This document shows, in pieces, positions 1 to 7,664 of a DNA stretch of 64,000 nt. The stretch is taken from positions 186,001 to 250,000 of the forward strand of contig NZ_LZZS01000004.1 of NCBI RefSeq assembly GCF_014170335.1. Reading direction: 5' to 3'. This DNA is from Achromobacter sp. UMC46. Lineage in GTDB: Bacteria > Pseudomonadota > Gammaproteobacteria > Burkholderiales > Burkholderiaceae_B. How positions within the stretch are numbered: position 1 is the first letter of the stretch; each line of letters opens with the position of its first letter. The notes under the pieces were generated by a model. That model did not search any database and had not been told where the DNA came from. It worked only from the letters and a program-made list of their open reading frames with translations. The position numbers and the translations under genes were made by a program.

Positions 1-244
1 CGTTGTGGGCGGATTCGGCCTCGACCAGCATCGCCTTGCAATGCGTGTGGAAGGTCTGCCCGATTTCGGTCACTGAAAAATGCCGCGTCGACCGCTGGAT
101 CAGCCGCACGCCCAGCCGGTCTTCAAGCATCGACACCCGGCGGCTGAGCTTGGATTTGGGGATGTCCAGCGCGCGCCCCGCCGGCGCGAACCCGCCGTGG
201 TCGACGACTTGGGCAAAAAAGTAAAAATCGTTGAGATCGTGCAT
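1..244 (-). CDS. LysR-family transcriptional regulator, N-terminal part (cut by window edge)
   Basis: This is the N-terminal 81 residues of a LysR-type regulator; the effector-binding part lies beyond the left edge. The translation opens MHDLNDFYFFAQVVDHGGF and continues with the typical winged helix-turn-helix pattern (PKSKLSRRVSMLEDRLGVRL, then RSTRHFSVTEIG). The ATG at 244-242 is chosen because the LysR domain conventionally begins a few residues before the F-x-x-V segment. It is divergent from the outer-membrane barrel gene starting near 357-420, so by the usual LysR arrangement it probably controls that gene and the amidohydrolase downstream. A GTTCT/AGAAC inverted repeat lies 13 bp upstream of the start. 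Confidence 0.85.
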   Translation of the reverse strand, partial: MHDLNDFYFFAQVVDHGGFAPAGRALDIPKSKLSRRVSMLEDRLGVRLIQRSTRHFSVTEIGQTFHTHCKAMLVEAESAHN

Positions 245-256
245 ATCGGGCGCAGT

Positions 257-272
257 GTTCTGAATGTAGAAC
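257..272. promoter_or_regulatory. Inverted repeat GTTCT-N6-AGAAC between LysR gene and divergent porin-like gene
   Basis: A perfect 5-bp inverted repeat with a 6-bp spacer sits in the divergent intergenic region, 13 bp from the LysR start codon. LysR regulators commonly bind imperfect dyads here and repress themselves. The size and position fit such a site; binding is an inference. Confidence 0.4.
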
Positions 273-419
273 TATGATGCCAAAAATCGGCACTACCGGA
301 GTTATTGTCCGTATTTTATCGTCACCGCCATCCCGCATATCCCAGATGGCATCACCCTGTTTTCCTATCTACGCATCGCTCGCTGCGCCTTCCTCTCGTT
401 AGCCGCCGCGTCGCTGGCC

Positions 420-1772
420 GTGCCGGCGATTTCGCGCGCGGATCAGACGCCCCCCCTGCCCTCCATCGACCCTTGGCGCTACACCGAGGACTACCGCTAT
501 CTGGACGATCCCGCCCATCGCACGGGCGCCTGGGGCGAGCGCGGGAAATGGCTGCGCCTGGGAAGCGGCGTAGGCTTGACCTTGGGCGCCGAGGTGCGCG
601 CGCGATACGAGCATTACCAAAACAATGAATTCGGCGCCGCCGCCGTGCCGGACGAAGGCTACGCGCTGTACCGCTTCTTGCCTTATGCGGATCTCAAGGC
701 CGGCCGTCACTTCCGCGCGTTCACCCAACTGGCCCTGACGCAGACCAACCGCGACGCAGCCTCCGTCGGTCCGCCCGACGATACGGGCAACGATGTGCTG
801 CAGGCGTTTGCGGATATCTCGCTTTCTGGCTCCGGCGGCGATTTGACGCTTCGCGCCGGGCGCCAGGTCATGGCCTACGGCAGCGAACGCCTGATCTCGG
901 CACGGTACGGGCCGAACGTGTTGCGCGCCTTTGACGGCGGCATGGCCAGCTGGCAGGCGTCCGCCCTGCGCGTGGACGCCTTTCTTGTGCGCCCGGTTCG
1001 CAACGACCCTGACGATTTCCACGACCGCGCCGACCGGGACCGGAAACTCGGCGGCCTCTACGCGACCTGGTCCGAGCCCGGCGTCCAGGCCGGCACCGGC
1101 CTGGACGCCTATCTGCTGAACTTGTCCAGCAGCGCCGCCCGCTACAACCAAGGCGCCGGCCCGGAAAGCCGCAATACCGCGGGCCTGCGCTATTTCGGCG
1201 AGCGCGCAGGCTGGGACTGGGATCTGGAAGGCGTCTACCAATACGGCGACTTCGCCGGCGCACCGGTACGGGCATGGTCGCTGGCCAGCCATGCCGGCTA
1301 CACCTTCGCCAGCGTGCCGTTGCGCCCGCGCCTGAGCCTGAAGGCCAACGTCATCAGCGGCGACCGGAACCCGGACGACGCATCGCTCCAGACGTTCAAC
1401 GTCCTTTTTCCCCAAGGCAAGTACTTCGGCGAAGCCGGGCAAATCGGCCCGTCCAACCTGATCAATCTTCACCCGGCGCTGACGCTGGACTTGGGATCAG
1501 GGTGGTCGCTTGGCGCGGCAGCGGTTTTTTACTGGCGTCAGAGCCTGCAAGACGGCGTGTACGGCGTGGCGGGCAACGTGTTGCGCCCGGCCGGGGGCAG
1601 CCGCGCGCGCTACATCGGAGCGCAGGCAGACGCCGTGCTGGGCTGGACGGTATCGCGGCACTTGAGTTTCGAGGCGGCCTATTCGGTCTTCCGTCCCGGC
1701 AGCTTCATCCGCGATACCGGCCGCGCCGACACCCTGCATTTCTTCGGTTTGGAGGCGCTTTGGCGCTACTGA
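420..1772 (+). CDS. Outer-membrane beta-barrel, alginate-export (AlgE-like) family
   Basis: The 450-residue protein has the signature of the alginate-export porin family: an early DPWRYTEDYRYL segment, [18 protein letters not shown], then alternating aromatic/polar strands ending in an aromatic-rich LHFFGLEALWRY. It should form a barrel in the outer membrane that passes polar or anionic solutes. The start is a problem. GTG 420 is the first conventional start in this frame, but the frame stays open back to the stop at 267-269, and codons from about 357 encode a convincing signal peptide (FSYLRIARCAFLSLAAAS then LAVPAISRA). The only nearby ATG (346) is in another frame. Either a CTG/ATC-type start near 351-357 is used or there is a one-base frameshift. 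The stop TGA overlaps an ATG (TGATG) of the amidohydrolase. Confidence 0.75.
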   Translation: MPAISRADQTPPLPSIDPWRYTEDYRYLDDPAHRTGAWGERGKWLRLGSGVGLTLGAEVRARYEHYQNNEFGAAAVPDEGYALYRFLPYADLKAGRHFRAFTQLALTQTNRDAASVGPPDDTGNDVLQAFADISLSGSGGDLTLRAGRQVMAYGSERLISARYGPNVLRAFDGGMASWQASALRVDAFLVRPVRNDPDDFHDRADRDRKLGGLYATWSEPGVQAGTGLDAYLLNLSSSAARYNQGAGPESRNTAGLRYFGERAGWDWDLEGVYQYGDFAGAPVRAWSLASHAGYTFASVPLRPRLSLKANVISGDRNPDDASLQTFNVLFPQGKYFGEAGQIGPSNLINLHPALTLDLGSGWSLGAAAVFYWRQSLQDGVYGVAGNVLRPAGGSRARYIGAQADAVLGWTVSRHLSFEAAYSVFRPGSFIRDTGRADTLHFFGLEALWRY

Positions 1773-1798
1773 TGTTCAACCACAATACGAGACAAGCA

Positions 1799-3490
1799 AT
1801 GAATACAAGATATGGATCGGTCATCCTGGCGTTGGCGGCCCTGCTTCCGTACGCCGCCTACGCGCAGGAGGCAGACCTGGTGTTGCGCAATGGCGCGATC
1901 CTGAGCATGGATCCGTCGGCGCCGAACGCCACCGCAGTAGCCATCCGCGGCGAACGCATTGTTGCGATCGGCGACGACAGCGTGGTCGAACGGCACGTCG
2001 GGGCCGGCACGCGCCAACTGGACCTGCAGGGAAGAACCGTCATCCCCGGGCTGATCGATACCCATATCCACGCGATTCGCGGCGGTCAAACCTACGCATT
2101 CGAAACCTATTGGTACGACGCGCCAAGCCTGGAAGATGCCCTGGGCCGGCTGGAACGGGACGCCGCCGCCCGGCCCGTGGGCGACTGGGTGGCCGTAGTC
2201 GGATCGTGGCATCCGCAGCAGTTCCAGGAGCGCCGTCCGCCTACCTTGGACGACCTGGATCGCGCGGCGCCGCGCCATCCCGCTTACGTGCAATATCTCT
2301 ATGACTATGCCTTGCTGAACACGCGCGGCATCGAGGCCCTGGGGCTGGACCTCCCGCGCCCGCCGTCCCTGGCGGGCATCACCGTCGAGCGCGATGCGCA
2401 GGGCCGCGCCACCGGAAAGCTGCTGGGCGGCGTCGGCCCATTCAATGCGCTGTTCGCCCGGTTGAGCCATACCGCCGATCGCGAAGCGGGCCTGCTTGCG
2501 TTCCTGCGCGCGATGAACGCCCGCGGACTGACCGGATTCATCGATCCCTCCGCCGGCGCGCCCGACGCCTACGAGCCCTTGTTCGCGTTGCGCGACCGCG
2601 GCCAGCTCACCGTGCGCGCCGGCTACCGGGTTTCAGCCATGCGCCCGGGCGGCGAGGCCGACTGGTTTCGCGGCGTAATGGCCTTCCGTCCGCCACGGCA
2701 TGACGATGGCGAAATCGCGTTCCTGGGCCTGGGCGAAAACCTCGTCACCGCGATGAACGACGCAGTGCGCATGGGCCCGGGGTTCGATCCTCCCGCCGGC
2801 GCGCGGCAGGAACTCGTCCAGGTCGCCCGGTTCGCCGCCGAACGCCGCATACCCTTGGAGATCCACGCCTATACGGATGACGCCGCCAGCGCCATCCTGG
2901 ACGCGTTCGAGACCGTGGGGCGGGACCACGATCTGCGCCCGTTGCGCTGGTCCATCGCGCACTTGAATACCGGCAGCCGGCGCACGCTGGAACGCATGGC
3001 GCGCCTGGGATTGGCTTACACGGTGCAGATGGGGCCTTATTTCGAAGGGGCGGCGATCCGGGAAGCCAATGCCGCGACCGTCAGCGATATCTCACCCCCT
3101 GTGCGGATTGCCCTGGACCTGGGCGTTCCGGTGGCGGGCGGCACGGATTCCACGCGGATCGGGGTGGCCGGCGTCTGGCAGGCCATCGAATACCACGTCC
3201 GAGGCGTGGCGATCGGCGGCTCGGCCGAGCGCCGCCCCGACATGCTCCTTTCGCGCGAGGAAGCCTTGGCGATGTATACGCGCCAGGCGGCGTGGCTGGC
3301 CTTCGACGAAACGGACCGGGGCCAGTTGGGCGTCGGCAAGCTGGCGGATCTGGCGGTGCTGGATCAGGCCTATCTGACCATGCCGGCCGACCGCATCCAC
3401 ACGGTCCGTTCGGTGCTGACCCTGCTGGGCGGCAAGCCCGTGCATGATACGGGCGCGCTGCCTGCCGCGGCTGGCGCGCCCGTCCGGTAG
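1799..3490 (+). CDS. Exported amidohydrolase (amidohydrolase_3, YtcJ-like)
   Basis: 563 residues. A signal peptide (SVILALAALLPYAAYAQ) precedes an amidohydrolase-3 fold: beta-sandwich start ADLVLRNGAILSMDP, the metal-binding VIPGLIDTHIHAIRGG, a histidine in PLEIHAYTDD, another in WSIAHLN, and the late VAGGTDSTR motif. Relatives hydrolyse amide or imide bonds of small molecules with a metal in the active site; the substrate here is unknown. The signal peptide puts the enzyme in the periplasm. The ATG at 1799 begins the compact signal peptide; an in-frame ATG at 1772 overlaps the stop of the barrel gene (TGATG) and would add nine residues. Pairing with an outer-membrane channel suggests that the channel admits a polar substrate hydrolysed in the periplasm. 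Confidence 0.85.
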   Translation: MNTRYGSVILALAALLPYAAYAQEADLVLRNGAILSMDPSAPNATAVAIRGERIVAIGDDSVVERHVGAGTRQLDLQGRTVIPGLIDTHIHAIRGGQTYAFETYWYDAPSLEDALGRLERDAAARPVGDWVAVVGSWHPQQFQERRPPTLDDLDRAAPRHPAYVQYLYDYALLNTRGIEALGLDLPRPPSLAGITVERDAQGRATGKLLGGVGPFNALFARLSHTADREAGLLAFLRAMNARGLTGFIDPSAGAPDAYEPLFALRDRGQLTVRAGYRVSAMRPGGEADWFRGVMAFRPPRHDDGEIAFLGLGENLVTAMNDAVRMGPGFDPPAGARQELVQVARFAAERRIPLEIHAYTDDAASAILDAFETVGRDHDLRPLRWSIAHLNTGSRRTLERMARLGLAYTVQMGPYFEGAAIREANAATVSDISPPVRIALDLGVPVAGGTDSTRIGVAGVWQAIEYHVRGVAIGGSAERRPDMLLSREEALAMYTRQAAWLAFDETDRGQLGVGKLADLAVLDQAYLTMPADRIHTVRSVLTLLGGKPVHDTGALPAAAGAPVR

Positions 3491-3504
3491 CGCTGCGCTG
3501 GCGC

Positions 3505-4524
3505 TCAGAAGGAATGGCTGATGCCGACCTGGAACCCTCTGGAGTTCTCGCCCGGCACGCCTTCCGGCGCCACGTCGCCCGTCACGAACGCCGCGTTGCC
3601 ATCGTTTTTGATGAACGACATTGCGGTGTACAGCACCGTGCGCTTACTGAGCGGATGCACATAGCCCAGCGCGAATTGCTGGGCATTGTCGCCGTCCGAC
3701 GCGCCGGTCTGGGTGGAACGCGAGTAAGACAGCTTCACTTGGCCTCGCCCCGCCGGGATCATGGCCCCTGCCAGCGCGACGTGCTGACGTTCCGCCTTGA
3801 CCGATTGCCGCAGATAGTTGGCGAAGAGCTTCACGACGCCGAAATCATAGGTTCCGCCCAAGGTCGCCGTTTCATAATCATCCCGGCCGAGCGACGTGCT
3901 GCCATACGCCGCCGCGATGTTGACAGGCCCGGACTGGAACCCCAGCCGGCCCCCTGCGTAGCCCGCGCCCGACTTGTCTTCGTCGCGGGCATAGTTGATA
4001 TGGCCGTACACCCCGCCCAGGTTCTTGGGCAGAAAGTACGCGACCATATCGCTGGCGCGCGACAGCGTCTTGGCATTGTCCAGGCCCAGCGGCCAGCCTT
4101 TGATGATGTTGCTGCTGCCGCCCACCCCGACGGTGCCGAATGGCGAAAAGGACGACACGTTCCAGAACGCCGCCGTGTAGTCGCGGCCCAGCCGCAGCTC
4201 GCCGTACCGGTCATTGATCAGGCTGATGGTCGACCTGCGGCTCCAAGTCAGCCCTTGCGGCCCGCCGGAGTTCGGCAGGATGGGCGCTTCCAGCCAGAAT
4301 CCGACCGAATTGCCGTTGCCCAGCCCCTCCGTCCCGCGAATGCCGATACGGCTGGGAAGCATGTAGCCGCCCTGATCCAGGCCGATCTTGGACGAGCCTC
4401 CCGCCGATGCGCTGGTCACGTTCGTGTCGATATGACCGAACACCGTCACCGAGGCCGATTGCGCACCTGCCGGCCCCGCAATGGCGCAGGCGCCCAATAA
4501 TCCCATTCTCATCATTAATGTCAT
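3505..4524 (-). CDS. Gram-negative porin, Burkholderiales general-porin family
   Basis: 339 residues. A short signal peptide ends GPAGAQ, followed by SASVTVFGHIDTNVT, the first strand typical of trimeric 16-stranded Burkholderiales porins. Internal hallmarks are SRIGIRGTEGLGNGNSVGFWLE, the loop-3 region RYGELRLGRDYT, and the C-terminal GFQVGISHSF ending in the terminal phenylalanine recognised by the BAM machinery. It forms a passive diffusion pore in the outer membrane. It is convergent with the amidohydrolase (14 bp apart) and lies 17 bp downstream of a Bug-type binding protein, so the two may act together in uptake. The start is preceded by a purine-rich GGGGGAGGGGAC. Confidence 0.92.
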   Translation of the reverse strand: MTLMMRMGLLGACAIAGPAGAQSASVTVFGHIDTNVTSASAGGSSKIGLDQGGYMLPSRIGIRGTEGLGNGNSVGFWLEAPILPNSGGPQGLTWSRRSTISLINDRYGELRLGRDYTAAFWNVSSFSPFGTVGVGGSSNIIKGWPLGLDNAKTLSRASDMVAYFLPKNLGGVYGHINYARDEDKSGAGYAGGRLGFQSGPVNIAAAYGSTSLGRDDYETATLGGTYDFGVVKLFANYLRQSVKAERQHVALAGAMIPAGRGQVKLSYSRSTQTGASDGDNAQQFALGYVHPLSKRTVLYTAMSFIKNDGNAAFVTGDVAPEGVPGENSRGFQVGISHSF

Positions 4525-4541
4525 GTCCCCTCCCCCTTGCT

Positions 4542-5519
4542 TTAGTTGCCCGCGCGGATGCCTGCGTCCCGGATCAGGCGGGTCGTGGTTTCCATTTCGA
4601 CGCGGATCAGTTCGGCGAACTGCTGCTGCGGCATCGGCGCGGGTTCGACGCCCAGGCCGTCGAACCGTTGTCGGGTCGTATCCGAACTCAGCGCCTGGAC
4701 CGCGCCCGAATGCAGCGTGTCGAGCACCGGACCGGAGATGGAAGCCGGCACGAACATGCCCACCCAGAACTTCTGGTCCGCGCCGCCGAATCCCGCTTCT
4801 GCCGTGGTCGGCACGTTCGGCAGCGCGGCGGCACGCGCATCCGCGCTGACCGCCAGCGCGGTGAGCTTGCCTGCGTTGACCATCGGCAGCGCCAAGGGCA
4901 AAGGGAGGAAAAACCAGTCGACCCGGCCTGCGATCACGTCGTTCACGGCTTCGGGGGTGCCCCGGTACGGCACATGGATCGCCTTGATGCCGGTTGCCGC
5001 ATTGAATTTCTCGCCGGCGATATGGGCGCCGCTTCCGCTGCCTGACGAGCCGTAGGTGTATTGGTCCGGCTCCGCGCAGGCGCGGTCGACCAGGTCCCGC
5101 AAAGATTTGAATTCGCGCGCACTGGCCGCCACGATGACGTTCGGCATGGACGCCAGCATGGTCACGGGGATGAAGTCCTTCAACGTGTCGTACTTCAAGC
5201 CGGGGTACAACGACTGGTTCGCCAGATGCGCGGCCGAATGGACCAGGACGGTATAGCCGTCGCCTGCCGCCCCAGCGACCAGGGTCGCGCCCAGCACGCC
5301 GCCTGCGCCCGGACGGTTCTCGACCACCACCGGCTGGCCCAGCCGCTTTTCCAATTGTTCGGCCACCGTCCGGCCGATCACGTCGGTGGTGGAACCCGCC
5401 GTGAAGGGAACCACCATCCGGATGGCGCGGCTGGGATACGCCTGTTGGGCCAGTGCCAGGGCGGGCGCCCCGGCCAGAGCACAGGCGAGTTGCATGAATC
5501 TTCTACGATGCAGCGTCAT
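4542..5519 (-). CDS. Bug-family (TctC) periplasmic substrate-binding protein
   Basis: 325 residues, starting with a Tat-like signal peptide (HRRRFMQLACALAGAPALALAQ). The mature part begins YPSRAIRMVVPFTAGSTTDV, followed by QPVVVENRPGAGG and a later IHVPYRGTPEAVNDVIAGRVD, which are the classic Bug/TctC segments. These proteins bind small carboxylates or amides by two water-bridging loops and deliver them to TctAB membrane partners; none is encoded in the window. A strong ribosome site (GGAAGGAGACAAACC) precedes the ATG. It is cotranscribed with the downstream porin but is separated from the upstream oxidoreductase by a hairpin terminator. Confidence 0.93.
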   Translation of the reverse strand: MTLHRRRFMQLACALAGAPALALAQQAYPSRAIRMVVPFTAGSTTDVIGRTVAEQLEKRLGQPVVVENRPGAGGVLGATLVAGAAGDGYTVLVHSAAHLANQSLYPGLKYDTLKDFIPVTMLASMPNVIVAASAREFKSLRDLVDRACAEPDQYTYGSSGSGSGAHIAGEKFNAATGIKAIHVPYRGTPEAVNDVIAGRVDWFFLPLPLALPMVNAGKLTALAVSADARAAALPNVPTTAEAGFGGADQKFWVGMFVPASISGPVLDTLHSGAVQALSSDTTRQRFDGLGVEPAPMPQQQFAELIRVEMETTTRLIRDAGIRAGN

Positions 5520-5554
5520 GGTTTGTCTCCTTCCTTATCGTTATTTGCCGCGCG

Positions 5555-5594
5555 AAAAAATGCCGATCGCCCAGGGCTGAGCGGCGATCGGCAT
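5555..5594 (-). terminator. Rho-independent terminator on the minus strand
   Basis: A perfect 12-bp stem (5560-5571 with 5583-5594, arm ATGCCGATCGCC) with an 11-base loop is followed on the minus strand by six U residues (complement of 5555-5560). It lies directly after the oxidoreductase gene and before the Bug gene starting at 5519. Confidence 0.9.
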
Positions 5595-5612
5595 CGAACT
5601 GCTGTTATCGGG

Positions 5613-6602
5613 TCAAGGCGTGATGACGGGCCTGTCTTGTGCGCCTTCCAGCACCTTGATGTAGGCCTCACGTGCGCGCTCAAGCGGCATCAGGGCGTCC
5701 GTGCCGACGGGAAAGGACTGCAGGCTTTGATCTTCGAATCCGGCAAGCAACTCGCGGAAGACCGCGGCGCATTGCGTCGCATCCAGCTTCAGGCTGTCGA
5801 CGCCGATCAGTTGCAGGTCGCGCCGATAGAACGCCTGGATGTCGAACGGCACATTCCGGTCGGGCGTGGAAATGACGACCTGCCGGCCGCCCACTTTCAG
5901 CGACTCGAGCGCGGCCGCGAAATATGGGGAGCCCACGGTGTTGTAGGCAATATCGGCGCCGGCCTGTCCCGTCAGGTCCATGACTTGCGCGGCGATGCCG
6001 CCCTGGCTTCCGTCGATGATCCGCACCGCGTCGCCTGCGTGGCCCACGTAGGGTGCGCCGCCCCGCTCCACGCCGATGACCTGCGCGCCCGCGCGCCGGG
6101 CCAGCTGGATAGCGGCCTGCCCCACTTTGCCGTTCGAGCCGAACACCAGCACCGTCTGCCCGGACCCGGTCAGGCCCGCGCGGCGCAGCCCTTCGTACGC
6201 CGTCACGAACGGCACGCCGGCGGTCGCCGCGCTGGCCGCCGGAATGTGCGCGGGCCGCCTGACCAGCGCCGCCACGGGCAGCAGCAGATAGCTGGCATGG
6301 GTGCCGTCACGGGTGATGCCCAGGTCGCCGCCGGTGCCCCAGACGTCCTGTCCGATCCACGCCGCCGGCCCGGCCACCACCGTGCCGGCATAGTCGCGGC
6401 CAGGCGTGCGGGGCCATATCGCATACGGCATCATGCCCATGGCCGCCTTGACGTCGCTGGGGTTGATTCCCGCCGCCCGGACTTCAACGACCGCGTGGCC
6501 GCTCGGAGCCTCCGGACAAGGCATATCGATGATGACGGGCCGCAACGCGGCGATGTCCGGGGCGCGGTCGGTGACACGGAGGGCTTGGCTTTTTCTAGTC
6601 AT
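5613..6602 (-). CDS. Zinc-type/quinone-oxidoreductase-like medium-chain dehydrogenase (MDR)
   Basis: 329 residues of the medium-chain dehydrogenase/reductase superfamily. The GroES-like half contains VVEVRAAGINPSDVKAAMG and PRTPGRDYAGTVV; the Rossmann half contains VLVFGSNGKVGQAAIQLARRAGAQVIGV. The cysteine/histidine zinc ligands of true alcohol dehydrogenases are not evident, so a zinc-free quinone-oxidoreductase or enoyl-reductase type using NAD(P)H is more likely. It is the last gene before the terminator at 5555-5594 and follows the intradiol dioxygenase by 98 bp, so a reductive step on a ring-cleavage product is plausible but unproven. Confidence 0.85.
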   Translation of the reverse strand: MTRKSQALRVTDRAPDIAALRPVIIDMPCPEAPSGHAVVEVRAAGINPSDVKAAMGMMPYAIWPRTPGRDYAGTVVAGPAAWIGQDVWGTGGDLGITRDGTHASYLLLPVAALVRRPAHIPAASAATAGVPFVTAYEGLRRAGLTGSGQTVLVFGSNGKVGQAAIQLARRAGAQVIGVERGGAPYVGHAGDAVRIIDGSQGGIAAQVMDLTGQAGADIAYNTVGSPYFAAALESLKVGGRQVVISTPDRNVPFDIQAFYRRDLQLIGVDSLKLDATQCAAVFRELLAGFEDQSLQSFPVGTDALMPLERAREAYIKVLEGAQDRPVITP

Positions 6603-6648
6603 GTCTGTGATTGGAGATTCAAGGATTTTTGAGTAAGGCTTCCCCGCA

Positions 6649-6665
6649 GCGCGGAAAATCCGCGC
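6649..6665 (-). other. Short hairpin in the dioxygenase-oxidoreductase gap
   Basis: A 7-bp stem GCGCGGA/TCCGCGC with a 3-base loop lies between the two genes. No U-run follows on the minus strand, so it may be an attenuator or mRNA-stability hairpin rather than a terminator. Confidence 0.35.
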
Positions 6666-6700
6666 CGGCCGGTACTGCTCTTGAAGGAAGGTTTCCGGGG

Positions 6701-7621
6701 CTAGGAAAGCGGCGGCGACGGCATGCGCGTCTCGCCAGGCTCGAGCGTCAGCTGCACGTCCAGGTGGAACGTGCCGTCGCTTGAGGCTTCGAATTTCCTC
6801 AACAGCGACCCCACCGCGCCGAACGCGGCGTCGCTATAGGCAAACGGATCGTTGGCATCGAATATCTGGGTGGTCAGGACCTTGTGGCCCGGCGCCGACG
6901 CGATGAAGTGCAAGTGCGCCGGCCGCATGTGGTTGCGTTGCTGCATAGCCAGCAGGTCGCCGCAAGGGCCGTCGATCGGCACGCCGTAGCCGGCGGGCTT
7001 GACGCTCTCGAACCAGTAGCGGCCGTCTTCGTCCGTCACGAACACCGCGCGCAGGTTCATGTCCTCCTGATGCGGATCCTGGTTCTCGTACAAGCCGCTG
7101 GGCGCGGCCTGCCATGTCTCGAGGCGGGCCCCTGCCAGCGGCTTGCCGTCCAACGAACAGATGCGGCCGGTCACCAGCAGCGGTGCGCCCGTCGTGTCGT
7201 CGGAGGCGATCTTCGCCCCGTTCTCCAGGACCGGCTGGTTGGCCCGCCAGAAGGGGCCGATCAGCGCCGGCTCGGTCCCGCCCGCTTCCAGCACGCCCTT
7301 GGCGTCCATCAGCAGCACCAGCGTCGCCACGCCCAGGATATCGGCCAGCAGGATGCCCTCGTGCCGCAAGGGGTTGGTCGCCTGGCCCACCCGCACCAGG
7401 AAATCCAGGCCTTTGTGCAATTCTTCGTACGTCAGCGTCACGTCGGCCGCGAACGCATGAAGATGGCGGATCAAGGAATCCAGGATCTCGCGGGTGCGCG
7501 GGTCTTGCGGCCGGTTGACCGCCAGCACGGCGTCCAGCAGCGCTTGCGGCGTGGCGGGGATGGCGCACTGCGTGCCGGCCTCCCGGCTCGGTTCTGAGGA
7601 AATGGCATGACTCATATTCAT
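6701..7621 (-). CDS. Intradiol ring-cleavage dioxygenase (hydroxyquinol/catechol 1,2-dioxygenase type)
   Basis: 306 residues. An N-terminal helical dimerisation region is followed by the intradiol catalytic domain. The four Fe(III) ligands of this family can be assigned: Tyr178 (GLYENQD), Tyr212 (PAGYGVP), His236 and His238 (MRPAHLHF). The length and N-terminal region (EGILLADILGVATLVLLMD) resemble hydroxyquinol/chlorocatechol dioxygenases, which open 1,2-diols between the hydroxyls to give muconates or maleylacetate. It is cytoplasmic. It lies between a Bug protein gene (43 bp upstream) and the MDR oxidoreductase. No maleylacetate reductase or muconate cycloisomerase gene is visible, so the exact diol is uncertain. 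An alternative ATG lies at 7615. Confidence 0.92.
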   Translation of the reverse strand: MNMSHAISSEPSREAGTQCAIPATPQALLDAVLAVNRPQDPRTREILDSLIRHLHAFAADVTLTYEELHKGLDFLVRVGQATNPLRHEGILLADILGVATLVLLMDAKGVLEAGGTEPALIGPFWRANQPVLENGAKIASDDTTGAPLLVTGRICSLDGKPLAGARLETWQAAPSGLYENQDPHQEDMNLRAVFVTDEDGRYWFESVKPAGYGVPIDGPCGDLLAMQQRNHMRPAHLHFIASAPGHKVLTTQIFDANDPFAYSDAAFGAVGSLLRKFEASSDGTFHLDVQLTLEPGETRMPSPPLS

Positions 7622-7664
7622 TCAACCCTGTAATCTGACGTTAATGACCTGCGCATTCCACGCA

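Noticed and set aside
1274-1798. An N-terminal extension of the amidohydrolase into the preceding gene
   Set aside because: The upstream codons overlap the outer-membrane barrel in another frame and lack homology; the signal peptide begins at 1799 (or 1772).
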